From assembly GCF_009733865.1 (NCBI RefSeq), contig NZ_WOFB01000002.1, forward strand, positions 62,001 through 126,000: a stretch of DNA of 64,000 bases, read 5' to 3'. Shown here piece after piece: positions 1-8,000 of this stretch (position 1 is its first letter; each line of letters begins with the position of its first letter). A program made the position numbers and the translations under genes. The DNA comes from Oceanobacillus salinisoli (GTDB taxonomy: Bacteria; Bacillota; Bacilli; Bacillales; Amphibacillaceae). Under the pieces are notes generated by a model. The model saw only the letters and a list, made by a program, of their open reading frames with translations, made no database searches and was not told the origin of the DNA.

Positions 1-807
1 TCTGTTGCGATAGCAGAGCATCTTAGTGGCAGTGTCGAGCAATTTTCAAAAGACATCAATTCTTATTTAAGACAATTTGTTGGTGTGCAGAATACAAATT
101 TTAAAAACCCCCATGGTCTCTTTCATCCTGAACATGTGACCACTGCAGAGGATATGGCAAAAATTACGCAGTATGCAGCCAGGAATAACGTTTTTATGGA
201 TATTTTCAGTACAAAGGAACTGGAATGGAACGGAGAAACATGGGATACAACGATTCAAACTCACCATAAATTACTTAAAGGGGAATTTCCTTATGAGGGA
301 GTGACCGGCGGGAAAAATGGATTTGTAAGTCAGTCTGGCTATACCCTAGCAACGATGGCAGAACAGGATGATTTAAATTTAATCGTTGTTACGCTAAATA
401 GTAATTTTAAAGACGAACCCTACCAGGATACAATCAAACTATTAGACTATGGATTCGGTAATTTTGAGAATTCGAAAATTGAGGAAGGTACTAGATTTCA
501 AACCGGGAATCAGGAATACATTACTACAGAAACGATTATCTATACACACGCATCCGATGAGAAGTCCTCGGAGGAAATAAAAGAAGGTGGGATACTTCAG
601 TTAGAAGATGATTTGACAACCTCCACTTTTCCGCTAGAAAAAATAGAGGAAGAAAATGAAAAACAGCTAGATAGTGCATCGGTTGACAATAGCGCTCCAG
701 CTTCTCAAGGAAATGAAAATTCAGGACCAACTATATGGATTTACTTATTGGGTATTGCTGCTGTTACGTGTACTGCTTACGTTTTTTGGAAAAAGAGAGC
801 ATTTTAG
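1..807 (+). CDS. D-alanyl-D-alanine carboxypeptidase (DacF/DacB-like), 3' part
   Basis: The gene enters from the left edge: the reading frame is open from base 1 and continues upstream, so the signal peptide and the SxxK and SxN active-site boxes lie outside the window. What is visible is the end of a penicillin-binding-protein 5-type serine peptidase, which trims the terminal D-Ala from peptidoglycan stem peptides on the outer membrane face. NPHGLFHPEHVTTAEDMA is the conserved stretch before the third box. The third box should read KTG but here reads KNG (GGKNGF, near base 310). The last 20 or so residues form a hydrophobic membrane anchor followed by KKR, with an acidic linker before it. 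No terminator follows. The family is clear; which paralogue (dacF, dacB, dacA type) is not. Confidence 0.85.
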   Translation, partial: SVAIAEHLSGSVEQFSKDINSYLRQFVGVQNTNFKNPHGLFHPEHVTTAEDMAKITQYAARNNVFMDIFSTKELEWNGETWDTTIQTHHKLLKGEFPYEGVTGGKNGFVSQSGYTLATMAEQDDLNLIVVTLNSNFKDEPYQDTIKLLDYGFGNFENSKIEEGTRFQTGNQEYITTETIIYTHASDEKSSEEIKEGGILQLEDDLTTSTFPLEKIEEENEKQLDSASVDNSAPASQGNENSGPTIWIYLLGIAAVTCTAYVFWKKRAF

Positions 808-853
808 TGAAAATAGGATCCTTTCGTAACTTTTGTTGGTTTATAAATGATCT

Positions 854-958
854 AAAATGCGTACGAGGAAATCAAAACTGCGCGCGGATGCATCCAAATC
901 GAGCGTGGATTCTTCCCGATCGAGCGAGCGCCACATAAAGCCGCGCGAGCATACTATT
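854..958. repeat. 21-bp-period repeat array, family A, copy 1
   Basis: The gap between the carboxypeptidase and the next gene (808-1141) holds about five degenerate units of 20-22 bp, each with an A-rich start and a GC-rich core such as AAATCGAGCG or CGATCGAGCGAGC. Similar arrays lie at 18415-18625 and 30437-30539. No start codon with a ribosome-binding site reads through it. Nothing else recognisable is in the gap. Confidence 0.7.
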
Positions 959-1141
959 GCTCTTCCCTGGTATTCAAGACTGCAGGAGTAGAAATCAGCA
1001 TTGCAATCACTTCTCCTAGAAAATAGCAAAAATAAATTGTTCCTATAAAACTGTCACCAGTCAACCTTCTTGATAATATGTTATCAAAGAAGGTTATTTT
1101 TTAGGCGGAATAAGTTTAATTTATTTACAGGAGGAATACAA

Positions 1142-1801
1142 ATGTATCCATATTATCCATATATACCTTATGTGATTCAGCCTTACCCAGTTAATCCGTA
1201 TGATTTTCAGCGGTCTTATTATCCAAATGCTTATACGATGCCATCAGCAAATGAATATCGTCAGCAGCCTATTAGAGGACAAGTAACTTGGACAGAGGGT
1301 GGAGAGGTAACCAAATGTGGCATACCTTGGTCGGAAAATGAATATATGACGGCAGCCGTTGGTGAAGATTCCCCATATCAATGTGGTCAATTACTTAAAA
1401 TAAGAAATATATCTGCGCCATATGGTAGAGAAATCATCGTTATGGTCGTGGATGAAACACCTGGTTTCCCTCCAAACAGAATTAATCTGCACCGAAGAGC
1501 TTTTGAAGCATTAGGAGTAAATCCTGATATTGGCGTGTTAAACGTGGAGATTATTCCATCACCTGAATTGGAAGAAGAGCAGTGGGGTAAATATTTGCTG
1601 GAAGTTACACAGGCGGCTTATCCCAATTATAATGTAACAGAGTATAATTTGATAGGGAAGACAAGGGTTTCAGAAACACAAATAAGGGAGACATACCAAT
1701 TTATTGTGCAATCTCCTCAGGAAACATTACGAGTACAGGGAACGGTTACCTATAATACGGAAACGAATCGAATTGTTTCTTTTGATATAAAGGAAGTGTG
1801 A
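1142..1801 (+). CDS. RlpA-like double-psi beta-barrel protein with C-terminal DUF3889-type domain
   Basis: A 219-residue protein. The ATG at 1142 is chosen because GGAGG sits 7-8 bases upstream; a longer reading from 1070 has no such site. The first 45 residues are rich in Tyr and Pro (MYPYYPYIPY). Residues about 45-140 carry a double-psi barrel pattern (VTWTEGGEVTKCG, then VVDETPGFPPNRINLH), as in RlpA/expansin-like proteins. The C-terminal 70 residues (ending RIVSFDIKEV) look like the DUF3889 domain seen in small Bacillus cell-envelope proteins such as YdjM. No signal peptide is visible, so the location (spore coat, wall or cytoplasm) is open. A wall-binding or coat role is inference. Confidence 0.6.
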   Translation: MYPYYPYIPYVIQPYPVNPYDFQRSYYPNAYTMPSANEYRQQPIRGQVTWTEGGEVTKCGIPWSENEYMTAAVGEDSPYQCGQLLKIRNISAPYGREIIVMVVDETPGFPPNRINLHRRAFEALGVNPDIGVLNVEIIPSPELEEEQWGKYLLEVTQAAYPNYNVTEYNLIGKTRVSETQIRETYQFIVQSPQETLRVQGTVTYNTETNRIVSFDIKEV

Positions 1802-1852
1802 GCATGGACTACTCCATGCATCCCTTCTACATAGAAGAATGTACTGAAATGA

Positions 1853-1893
1853 GGAGGGAAGGATTATCAAAAAAATTTCTTCCCTCCATTTTA
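1853..1893 (+). terminator. Rho-independent terminator after the barrel protein gene
   Basis: GGAGGGAAG at 1853 pairs with CTTCCCTCC at 1879-1887 and is followed by a T-rich stretch. It ends the + strand gene before the convergent tnrA gene. Confidence 0.65.
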
Positions 1894-1945
1894 TAAAAAT
1901 AAGGTGGGCAAAAGAAGTGAGTAGCAAAGGAGGGGATAAGGAAGC

Positions 1946-2266
1946 CTATTCTTTTCGTTTAAAATACGCGTTTAACTGACCGCGAAGCATCTCCTCGCGA
2001 ACATTCCTTTTCTTCTCTTTAAGCATGTCTTTTTTTATTTCAGTGGTCTGCACACCTTCCTCCCGTTTATTCGCGATCTTCATTAACGTTTCAATGTCAT
2101 GAAATGAATACTTTCTTGTTCCCCGTTTCGTTCTATCCGGAAAAATTAAGCCACGCTCTTCATAATAACGAATTCTCCGTTCCGATAAACCGGTTAACTC
2201 ATGCACAATTCCGATTGTTATCACCTTTTTATCTTTGTAAGAAGTCAAGTTTTTTCTCCCCTCCAC
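1946..2266 (-). CDS. tnrA: Nitrogen-responsive MerR-family regulator TnrA
   Basis: A 106-residue MerR-type regulator that controls nitrogen-limitation genes and binds feedback-inhibited glutamine synthetase through its C-terminus. Residues 10-75 hold the winged-helix DNA-binding part: [20 protein letters not shown], then [11 protein letters not shown] and RGTRKYSF, nearly identical to what I recall of Bacillus TnrA. The C-terminal tail [13 protein letters not shown] matches the glutamine-synthetase-interaction tail of TnrA rather than the longer tail of GlnR. The gene stands alone, not next to glnA, which also favours TnrA. Two perfect TnrA/GlnR boxes lie in its upstream region, so autoregulation is plausible. 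Confidence 0.92.
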   Translation of the reverse strand: MEGRKNLTSYKDKKVITIGIVHELTGLSERRIRYYEERGLIFPDRTKRGTRKYSFHDIETLMKIANKREEGVQTTEIKKDMLKEKKRNVREEMLRGQLNAYFKRKE

Positions 2267-2477
2267 CCGATACTTATAAGCAAATGAAACTTTTTTTATT
2301 TAAATTTGCTATAAACCCAGCTTCTTCAAGTTTATTTATGTAGATTTTCTTATTTCTTCTATAGCACACGGAGCAGATCTCCTATCTATCTTAGACACCT
2401 CCGATTAAATTAGAATGAACAGAAGAAGATGTTAAATACTATAGATGGAGTGTAAAGTCAAAAACATTTTCAGTTAA

Positions 2478-2494
2478 TGTGAATTTTCCTAACA
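2478..2494. promoter_or_regulatory. TnrA/GlnR box 1
   Basis: TGTGAATTTTCCTAACA matches the TGTNA-N7-TNACA consensus at every fixed position. It lies in the divergent 487-bp gap between tnrA and the MFS transporter, about 212 bp from tnrA and 260 bp from the MFS start. Confidence 0.75.
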
Positions 2495-2541
2495 TTCTAT
2501 AATACTATTTTAGAGTACGTCCCTAACATTGTCACGGGAAA

Positions 2542-2558
2542 TGTAAGAAAATCTAACA
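2542..2558. promoter_or_regulatory. TnrA/GlnR box 2
   Basis: TGTAAGAAAATCTAACA is a second perfect match to TGTNA-N7-TNACA, 64 bp from the first (about six helical turns). It may act on tnrA, on the divergent MFS gene, or on both. The rest of the 2267-2753 gap is AT-rich with no other feature I can name. Confidence 0.75.
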
Positions 2559-2753
2559 TGGTTTTTAAAAAATGAAAAAAGCAAGATATCCCAACATTTT
2601 AAACAGAAAATAGTAGTGATGGATACGTTAAAATGATATCTTGTTTCATTGTGTTAATATATAGAAATTGTAGAATTGTATCATACAAATTTTTCGTTAA
2701 ATGAATGGAGAAATGAACTAAAATCATATTCAAAGAAAGAAGGCAGTAATCTC

Positions 2754-4178
2754 ATGTCAGAACACTCCTCCTCTACACAATCTCCAGAAAACATCAATAA
2801 AGTAACCATTATGATTGTTTTAATCTCAGGTGCTTTTGTTGCGATTTTAAATCAAACCTTATTAGGAACGGCATTGCCACACATAATGAGGGATCTACAA
2901 TTAGATGAAAACACTGTTCAGTGGCTACAATCGGTGTTCATGCTTGTTAATGGGATTATGATTCCAGTAACAGCTTTTTTAATTGGCAAATTTACGACAA
3001 GAGGATTATTTTTGACAGCAATGATTTTATTTACTCTAGGTACACTGTTGGCGGCAATTTCGCCGGGATTTTCTACATTGCTGATAGGAAGAATGCTTCA
3101 AGCATCAGGTGCTGGAATTTTAATGCCCCTTATGCAAACGATTATGATGTTAATCTTCCCGGTTGAAAAAAGGGGAACGATTATGGGGCTGTTTGGACTA
3201 GTCATTGCATTTGCCCCGGCAATTGGTCCATCTTTATCCGGATATATTGTGGAACATGCGCCATGGCGTACGTTATTTTATATGATATTGCCTATCGCTA
3301 TGATCGATATCATAGTGGGCTATTTTATTCTTAAAAATGTAACGAAACAGACGAATCCAAAAATTGATGTATTATCGATTATATTATCTACCTTAGGTTT
3401 TGGTTATTTCTTATATGGCTTCAGTATTGCCGGAAGTGCTGGCTGGGGAAGCGTGCAAGTCATTATTTCCTTTATTGTTGGTGCGGTTACCCTCACTTGG
3501 TTTATTTTAAGACAATTGAATTTAGAGCAACCTATCTTAGAAATGCGGGTATTTAAATATAAGATGTTTACCTTAACAACAATACTTGGTATGATAACGT
3601 TCATGGTAATGATTGGTGCAGCAGTGGTATTACCGCTATACATGCAAAATATGCTTGGTTTCTCAGCGTTTGAGTCGGGATTAGCACTGTTGCCGGGTGC
3701 AGTCCTACATGGGATAATGAATCCGATCACAGGTAGATTATTTGATAAGTATGGTGCGAGATGGCTTTCGATTTCAGGTTTGTCTTTAATTGTTGTGACG
3801 ACGTTTATGCTATCGTTTCTTACTGATCAAACATCCTTCACGTATATTGCGTCTGTTCATGCTATCCGAATGCTTGGGGTTGCTATGGTTATGATGCCAG
3901 CTACAACAGCGGGGCTAAATGTTTTACCAATCGATTTAATCTCTCACGGAACAGCGGTAAACAATACCTTCCGTCAGGTTTCCGGTGCGATTGGAACGGC
4001 ATTGCCAATTACGATTATGACGACAACGGCAATTCCTGATGAAGGTGTCAATGGATTAATCCACGGTGTCAATGTATCCTTTATGGTTGCAGGGATAATA
4101 GCAGTTATTGGTCTGGTGGTTACTTTCTATATTAAAGATAGAGTACGTGATGAAGGTCCGAAGATTACTGCTAAATAA
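2754..4178 (+). CDS. MFS drug exporter, DHA2 (14-TM, EmrB/QacA/LmrB-like)
   Basis: A 474-residue, highly hydrophobic protein of the proton-driven DHA2 family, which exports drugs or metabolites through the cytoplasmic membrane. ILNQTLLGTALPHIMRDL in TM1 and the WLQSVFMLVNGIMIP stretch are family signatures; GRMLQASGAGILMP corresponds to the conserved motif after TM4, and GLVIAFAPAIGPSLSGYIV is the antiporter motif C of TM5. Start 2754 is preferred because AGAAGG lies upstream; a non-ATG start at 2676 would add 26 hydrophilic residues. The gene is monocistronic, with a terminator after it. The two TnrA boxes upstream suggest nitrogen control. The substrate cannot be read from the sequence. Confidence 0.85.
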   Translation: MSEHSSSTQSPENINKVTIMIVLISGAFVAILNQTLLGTALPHIMRDLQLDENTVQWLQSVFMLVNGIMIPVTAFLIGKFTTRGLFLTAMILFTLGTLLAAISPGFSTLLIGRMLQASGAGILMPLMQTIMMLIFPVEKRGTIMGLFGLVIAFAPAIGPSLSGYIVEHAPWRTLFYMILPIAMIDIIVGYFILKNVTKQTNPKIDVLSIILSTLGFGYFLYGFSIAGSAGWGSVQVIISFIVGAVTLTWFILRQLNLEQPILEMRVFKYKMFTLTTILGMITFMVMIGAAVVLPLYMQNMLGFSAFESGLALLPGAVLHGIMNPITGRLFDKYGARWLSISGLSLIVVTTFMLSFLTDQTSFTYIASVHAIRMLGVAMVMMPATTAGLNVLPIDLISHGTAVNNTFRQVSGAIGTALPITIMTTTAIPDEGVNGLIHGVNVSFMVAGIIAVIGLVVTFYIKDRVRDEGPKITAK

Positions 4179-4190
4179 GCATAGGAAGAA

Positions 4191-4227
4191 GACAAGGATT
4201 CGCAATAAGAGTCCTTGTCTTTTTTTA
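4191..4227 (+). terminator. Terminator of the MFS gene
   Basis: GACAAGGA at 4191 pairs with TCCTTGTC, followed by seven T residues. Confidence 0.8.
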
Positions 4228-4228
4228 G

Positions 4229-4312
4229 CACGGAGGAGTCTACGTATTCCGCCTACGCTAGTAATGGTTTTCTGATTTATGTATACTATAACCTATAAAA
4301 GGGACGTTTGAA
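4229..4312 (-). repeat. Fragment of TIR element family E
   Basis: Within the gap 4228-4515, this stretch read on the - strand matches the internal arm of the large repeat elements at 57436-58055 and 60248-60809: the segments TAGGTTATAG, AATCAGAAA and ACTAGCGTAGGC occur in the same order. It carries no terminal inverted repeat, so it is a remnant. The remaining ~200 bp before the next gene shows nothing recognisable. Confidence 0.65.
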
Positions 4313-4515
4313 GCTCCTTTTCACTGAAGAAAAACCTTACTTTATTATGAGTAAAAAAATACGTACTTCACCAGATTACCCGTTTTTCAACAGCACAGAG
4401 ATACTCGGAGAAAGAAGGTCTCTTTGTACTGTAGAGAAATCTAATCAAACATCGATTAGCAACCTCAGATAAAAAATAAGACACAAGTAATGATTCATAG
4501 AAAGAGGCGAAATGC

Positions 4516-5313
4516 ATGAAAGGACTTAGCGGAAAGAAGGTTGCAATTGCTGCGGCCCGTCAAGCCAATGCAATCGATATACTAATTAAAAAGCATGATG
4601 GAGAGGCATTTCACTTTCCTATTCAGGGAGAATATCAACTAAATGAATTAGTCTGCAAACAGGATGTGAAGGAGTTGGTTGATAAATCTTTTGATATGGT
4701 CATCCTTACAACGGGCATTGGTGCGGACACATTGGAGCAATCCGCACAGAAACTAAATATTCATGCCCAATTTATCGAGAAACTAAGAATGTCTACGCTG
4801 GCAATTCGTGGCAGCAAGACGTGTAAATGGATGAAAAAACATGCTTTAACTCCTCACTATGTTTCAGAGGATGGTACGATGAATAATTTAATCAAGTCAT
4901 TGCCTGCAGTTGCAAATGAAACGGAAAAAAGGATTTATTTACAGACGTATAACGAGGACGATGTTGAATTAAAAAGCAGTCTTAAGCAACTAGGATATGA
5001 GGTTTATTTATCCAAACCATATTCTTATAAAGAACCAGATTCACAGTTATTAGCTGCATTGAAGGAGACGATTTTAAAGCAAACCGTACATGCAGTGATT
5101 TTTACAAGTAAAACACAGGTAAGGAATCTGTTTTCATCCAGTGATCGGGACGAATTGGCTGCTGCTTTTAATGATCATGTCTTAGCAGTGGCAGTTGGAA
5201 AAGTAACGGCAGCCGAACTAGAGAATAGTGGGATAGAAAATGTACTTCAACCGATGGAACCGAAAATGGGGGCAATGATTGTGGAATTAAGTAAACAGTT
5301 TGCGGATCACTAA
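4516..5313 (+). CDS. Uroporphyrinogen-III synthase (HemD)-family protein
   Basis: A 265-residue protein with the two-lobe HemD fold pattern. The N-terminal lobe begins GKKVAIAAARQANAIDILI; the TTGIGADTL stretch and the later VIFTSKTQVRNLF and VAVGKVTAAEL stretches correspond to the conserved HemD segments that close the tetrapyrrole D ring. It is not in a hemAXCDBL cluster, so it is likely a second HemD-like protein, perhaps serving siroheme synthesis or a regulatory role. Start 4516 has AAAGAGGCG upstream. Neighbours are unrelated, and 5314-5411 shows no gene. Confidence 0.72.
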   Translation: MKGLSGKKVAIAAARQANAIDILIKKHDGEAFHFPIQGEYQLNELVCKQDVKELVDKSFDMVILTTGIGADTLEQSAQKLNIHAQFIEKLRMSTLAIRGSKTCKWMKKHALTPHYVSEDGTMNNLIKSLPAVANETEKRIYLQTYNEDDVELKSSLKQLGYEVYLSKPYSYKEPDSQLLAALKETILKQTVHAVIFTSKTQVRNLFSSSDRDELAAAFNDHVLAVAVGKVTAAELENSGIENVLQPMEPKMGAMIVELSKQFADH

Positions 5314-5411
5314 ATGGCCGGATGGAGGTCTAAAAAGGAAAAAACAAAAATTGGTGTTAATCGGTAACGGTATAGTTATTATACGTTGGAAGGTAGAATT
5401 TGCAATAATAA

Positions 5412-5454
5412 AACAACCTCAGATGATGGGGATAAGCCCTTCTTCTGAGGTTTA
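5412..5454 (-). terminator. Terminator of pdxK
   Basis: AACCTCAGA and TCTGAGGTT form a stem directly downstream of pdxK. On the - strand it is followed by a T-containing tail. Confidence 0.7.
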
Positions 5455-5460
5455 AAATGA

Positions 5461-6282
5461 TTAATTCGTTACTTCTGTATTATATTTATTAAAGGCACCG
5501 TGCATGACTGGTCCAACATATTCATTGAGTTTCCAGCCATGTTTGATTGCTGCATTCACAAATGCTTTAGCATCGGCAACAGAATCTTTTACGGATTTCC
5601 CGTTTGCTAAATTCGCTGTAATTGCAGCGGCAAATGTACATCCAGCACCATGGTTATAGGTTGTGTTAATTTTTTCTCCCTCTAGAACGGTAAACTCTTT
5701 TCCATCATAGAATAGGTCAATTGCTTTTTCATGCTCTAATGCTTTTCCGCCTTTTACAACCACGTTTTTTGCACCTAGCTTATGAATCTTCACTGCTGCT
5801 TCTTTCATTCCATCGATATCTTTAATTGGCCCCTTTGTACCAGCCAATTGCCATGCTTCAAAAAGGTTAGGTGTTGTCACTAGTGCTTGTGGCAAGAGAA
5901 GTTCACGCATCGCATCGGTATTTTCCGGCTGTAATACTTCATCTTCGCCTTTACACACCATGACGGGATCAAGAACATATTTATCCAGATTTGCTTCTTT
6001 AAATTTTTTTGCCCCTAATTCAATAATCTCAACTGTACCTAGCATCCCGGATTTAGCAGCATCGATTCCAACAGATAAAGCTGTCTCCAATTGTTTTTCA
6101 ACAAGTTGTAAGTCAACAGGTACGACATTATGATGCCAGCCTTCTGGATCCATCGTAACGATAGTGGTTAATGCCGTCATCCCATACGTATCATGTTCCT
6201 GGAATGTTTTTAGGTCAGCTGCAATACCAGCACCGCCACTCGTATCAGAGCCTGCAAATGTTAATGTTTTTTTCATTGTCAT
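5461..6282 (-). CDS. pdxK: Pyridoxine/pyridoxal/pyridoxamine kinase PdxK (ThiD-like ribokinase fold)
   Basis: A 273-residue kinase of the ThiD-like branch. It phosphorylates B6 vitamers (salvage to pyridoxal 5'-phosphate) and in Bacillus can also phosphorylate hydroxymethylpyrimidine. AGSDTSGGAGIAADLKTFQE near the N-terminus is the substrate-binding signature; LDPVMVCKG, the mid-protein TTPN, VVVKGGKALEHEKA, and NHGAGCTFAAAITANLA (the ATP/anion-hole motif with the catalytic Cys/Asp-equivalent region) follow in the expected order. Length and text agree with Bacillus subtilis PdxK as I know it. A GGGGGA ribosome-binding site precedes the ATG. It is transcribed alone. Confidence 0.9.
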   Translation of the reverse strand: MTMKKTLTFAGSDTSGGAGIAADLKTFQEHDTYGMTALTTIVTMDPEGWHHNVVPVDLQLVEKQLETALSVGIDAAKSGMLGTVEIIELGAKKFKEANLDKYVLDPVMVCKGEDEVLQPENTDAMRELLLPQALVTTPNLFEAWQLAGTKGPIKDIDGMKEAAVKIHKLGAKNVVVKGGKALEHEKAIDLFYDGKEFTVLEGEKINTTYNHGAGCTFAAAITANLANGKSVKDSVADAKAFVNAAIKHGWKLNEYVGPVMHGAFNKYNTEVTN

Positions 6283-6540
6283 GATGAAATCCCCCTAATT
6301 TATACGAATAATATAAACCATAGCAAATTGCTAGGATATAAGTGGTTTATTTATAAACTATATACCCTTTTTAAATTAGTGTAAAGATAATAGCGTCAAT
6401 TTATTCAGATATTTGGTCTGTGATGGATTGGGGCAGCTGAATTATATTTATAATGTATCTGTTCAAAGAAGCACATATTTAGTTCAAAAGCACCTAATCA
6501 GAATACGTATATTTTGTTAAAATGATAGTATAATGAGTAC

Positions 6541-6684
6541 AGGGATTAAAGCAGCTGCAACTGCTCCAATCCCTGGCAACTACAACCCAACCGAAGAGCG
6601 GTTGACCAAAATATTGCAATTCTCCACATAAGGAAGTAATCGCCAATCCTAGTCATAGCAGGCGGTTACTTCTTTTTGTTTAAA
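6541..6684 (+). ncRNA. Antisense antitoxin RNA (RatA-like), pair 1
   Basis: A TATAAT box at 6529-6534 would start a transcript near 6541. The RNA contains CAGGGATT pairing with AATCCCTG, a second small hairpin (CAACCG/CGGTTG), then a hairpin of GTAATCGCC with GGCGGTTAC followed by TTCTTTTTGTTT, a good intrinsic terminator. The transcript covers the 3' end of the toxin gene on the opposite strand, the geometry known for txpA/RatA in Bacillus subtilis. The promoter -35 is weak, and expression is inferred. Confidence 0.6.
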
Positions 6685-6773
6685 TAAACGACAATGGTCA
6701 CAGTGATAGTAATTACCGCAATGATTGTATTTCCAAATTGCGCAATTAAGCTCAGTGATTCGTATGTCGTCAA
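6666..6773 (-). CDS. Small hydrophobic holin-like toxin of a type I toxin-antitoxin system, pair 1
   Basis: A 35-codon gene with TTG start at 6771-6773 and the very strong ribosome-binding site GGGAGGTGAT seven bases before it. The peptide begins TTYESLSLIAQFGNTI, continues as one transmembrane helix rich in Ile, Val and Thr, and ends YLNKKK. This layout (short polar start, YESLSL, one helix, lysine tail) is that of the putative holin-like toxin family (TxpA/YqcG-type) of Firmicutes. Such peptides insert in the membrane and stop growth when the antisense RNA is missing. The pairing with the antisense RNA at 6541-6684 supports the call. Toxicity is not shown here. Confidence 0.72.
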   Translation of the reverse strand: MTTYESLSLIAQFGNTIIAVITITVTIVVYLNKKK

Positions 6774-6979
6774 TCTATCACCTCCCATCAAGAGGGAAGA
6801 TGATCAACCGCCCACTATCCTTGTAGTTGTCATGGTATATTCTATCATAATAACTCCGTTAATATAATCGGTAATAAGAACTAATGTTCGTATTTTGTTT
6901 AAGGAATTTGTTGACTCTACTTATAGAATGCTTCAAATATGCTCATCCTAGTAATAAATTATGTAGTAGGAGAGATAAA

Positions 6980-7174
6980 ATGGATAATCAGCGGGAAAAT
7001 GTTAATCAGTTAAATGAAGCGAGAGCAAATATATCTTTATCAGAGGAATTAATTTCCCAGGCGATTCAAAAATTCGAATCTGACCCTGTCCTGTATGAAG
7101 AAGCCATTCGCCAGGCATCGAGAGAACTCTCCCATGTCCAAACAGTACTGGATCAGTCTATGTTTACAAGCTGA
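6980..7174 (+). CDS. Small uncharacterised helical protein, 64 aa
   Basis: ATG at 6980 follows AGGAGAG; the reading from 6884 without this start has no ribosome-binding site. The product is charged, without a membrane segment or signal peptide, and looks fully alpha-helical: MDNQRENVNQLNEARANISL, SEELISQAIQKFESD, then RELSHVQTVLDQSMFTS. I do not recognise a named family. No terminator lies directly behind it; the 52-bp repeat array follows 66 bp downstream, so its transcript may run through the repeats to the terminator at 7868-7909. Confidence 0.6.
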   Translation: MDNQRENVNQLNEARANISLSEELISQAIQKFESDPVLYEEAIRQASRELSHVQTVLDQSMFTS

Positions 7175-7240
7175 AGTGTAGAGAATGTTCGGGAGTATTA
7201 GAAAAAATTTCTAGAAGACAGAGCAGTTTGTGTAAATAGC

Positions 7241-7862
7241 TTGAAAGGTAACGTAGCGAAGTTCTAGGTGTCTGAATAGAGCATGAAAAAGGTTGAAAGG
7301 TAACGTAGCGAGGTTCTAGGTGCCTGAATAGAGCGTGAAAAAGATTGAAAAGTCACGTAGCGAGGTTCTAGGTGCCGGAATAGAGCGTGAAAAAGGTTGA
7401 AAGGTCACGTAGCGAGGTTCTAGGTGCCGGAATAGAGCATGAAAAAGATTGAAAAGTCACGTAGCGAGGTTCTAGGTGCCTGAATAGAGCATGAAAAAGA
7501 TTGAAAAGTCACGTAGCGAGGTTCTAGGTGCCTGAATAGAGCATGAAAAAGATTGAAAAGTCACGTAGCGAGGTTCTAGGTGCCTGAATAGAACATGAAA
7601 AAGATTAAAAGGTAACGTAGCGAGGTTCTAGGTGCCCGAATAGAGCGTGAAAAAGGTTGAAAGGTAACGTAGCAGGGTTCTAGGTGCCCGAAGAAAGCGT
7701 GAAAAAGCTTGAAAGGTAACGTAGCGAGGTTCTAGATGCCCGAATAGAGTATGAAAAAGAAAGAAAAGTCACGTAGCGAGGTTCTACGTGCCCGCATAGA
7801 GTATGAAAAAGAATGAAGGGTAACATAGCCTGGTTCCAGGTGCCTAAAGAGCATAAAAAAAG
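7241..7862. repeat. Tandem array of a 52-bp repeat, 12 units
   Basis: Units start at 7241, 7293, 7345, 7397, 7449, 7501, 7553, 7605, 7657, 7709, 7761 and 7813, each exactly 52 bp apart. The unit carries the segments CACGTAGCGAGGTTCTAGGT and GAATAGAGC followed by TGAAAAAG. The central units (7345-7604) are almost identical; the first and the last three have drifted, most of all the final unit. There is no spacer variation, so this is not a CRISPR array. It occupies most of the 826-bp gap before the DNA methyltransferase gene. Confidence 0.95.
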
Positions 7863-7867
7863 ACAGA

Positions 7868-7909
7868 AAGGCAATCACTAAAAACTAAGAGAATGTGATT
7901 GCCTTTTTT
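7868..7909 (+). terminator. Terminator closing the 52-bp array
   Basis: AAGGCAATCAC pairs with GTGATTGCCTT and is followed by T residues. It separates the array from the methyltransferase promoter. Confidence 0.8.
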
Positions 7910-7922
7910 AATTGCAAATTGT

Positions 7923-7951
7923 CTGACAAATGTACTGGGTTAATATATAAT
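7923..7951 (+). promoter_or_regulatory. SigA-type promoter of the methyltransferase gene
   Basis: CTGACA (7923-7928), a 17-bp spacer and TATAAT (7946-7951). The methyltransferase therefore has its own promoter between the array terminator and the gene. Confidence 0.65.
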
Positions 7952-8000
7952 AGAGAGGAATTAGATTCAAACTATTATTGGATGATATAGGAGATCGAAC

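Noticed and set aside
7241-7862. CRISPR-like array
   Set aside because: The units are contiguous 52-bp direct repeats without variable spacers, and no cas gene is present.
7680-7874. Antisense frame of about 64 codons through the 52-bp array
   Set aside because: It only reflects the repeat; 52 is not a multiple of three, so the peptide does not repeat, and no ribosome-binding site precedes it.
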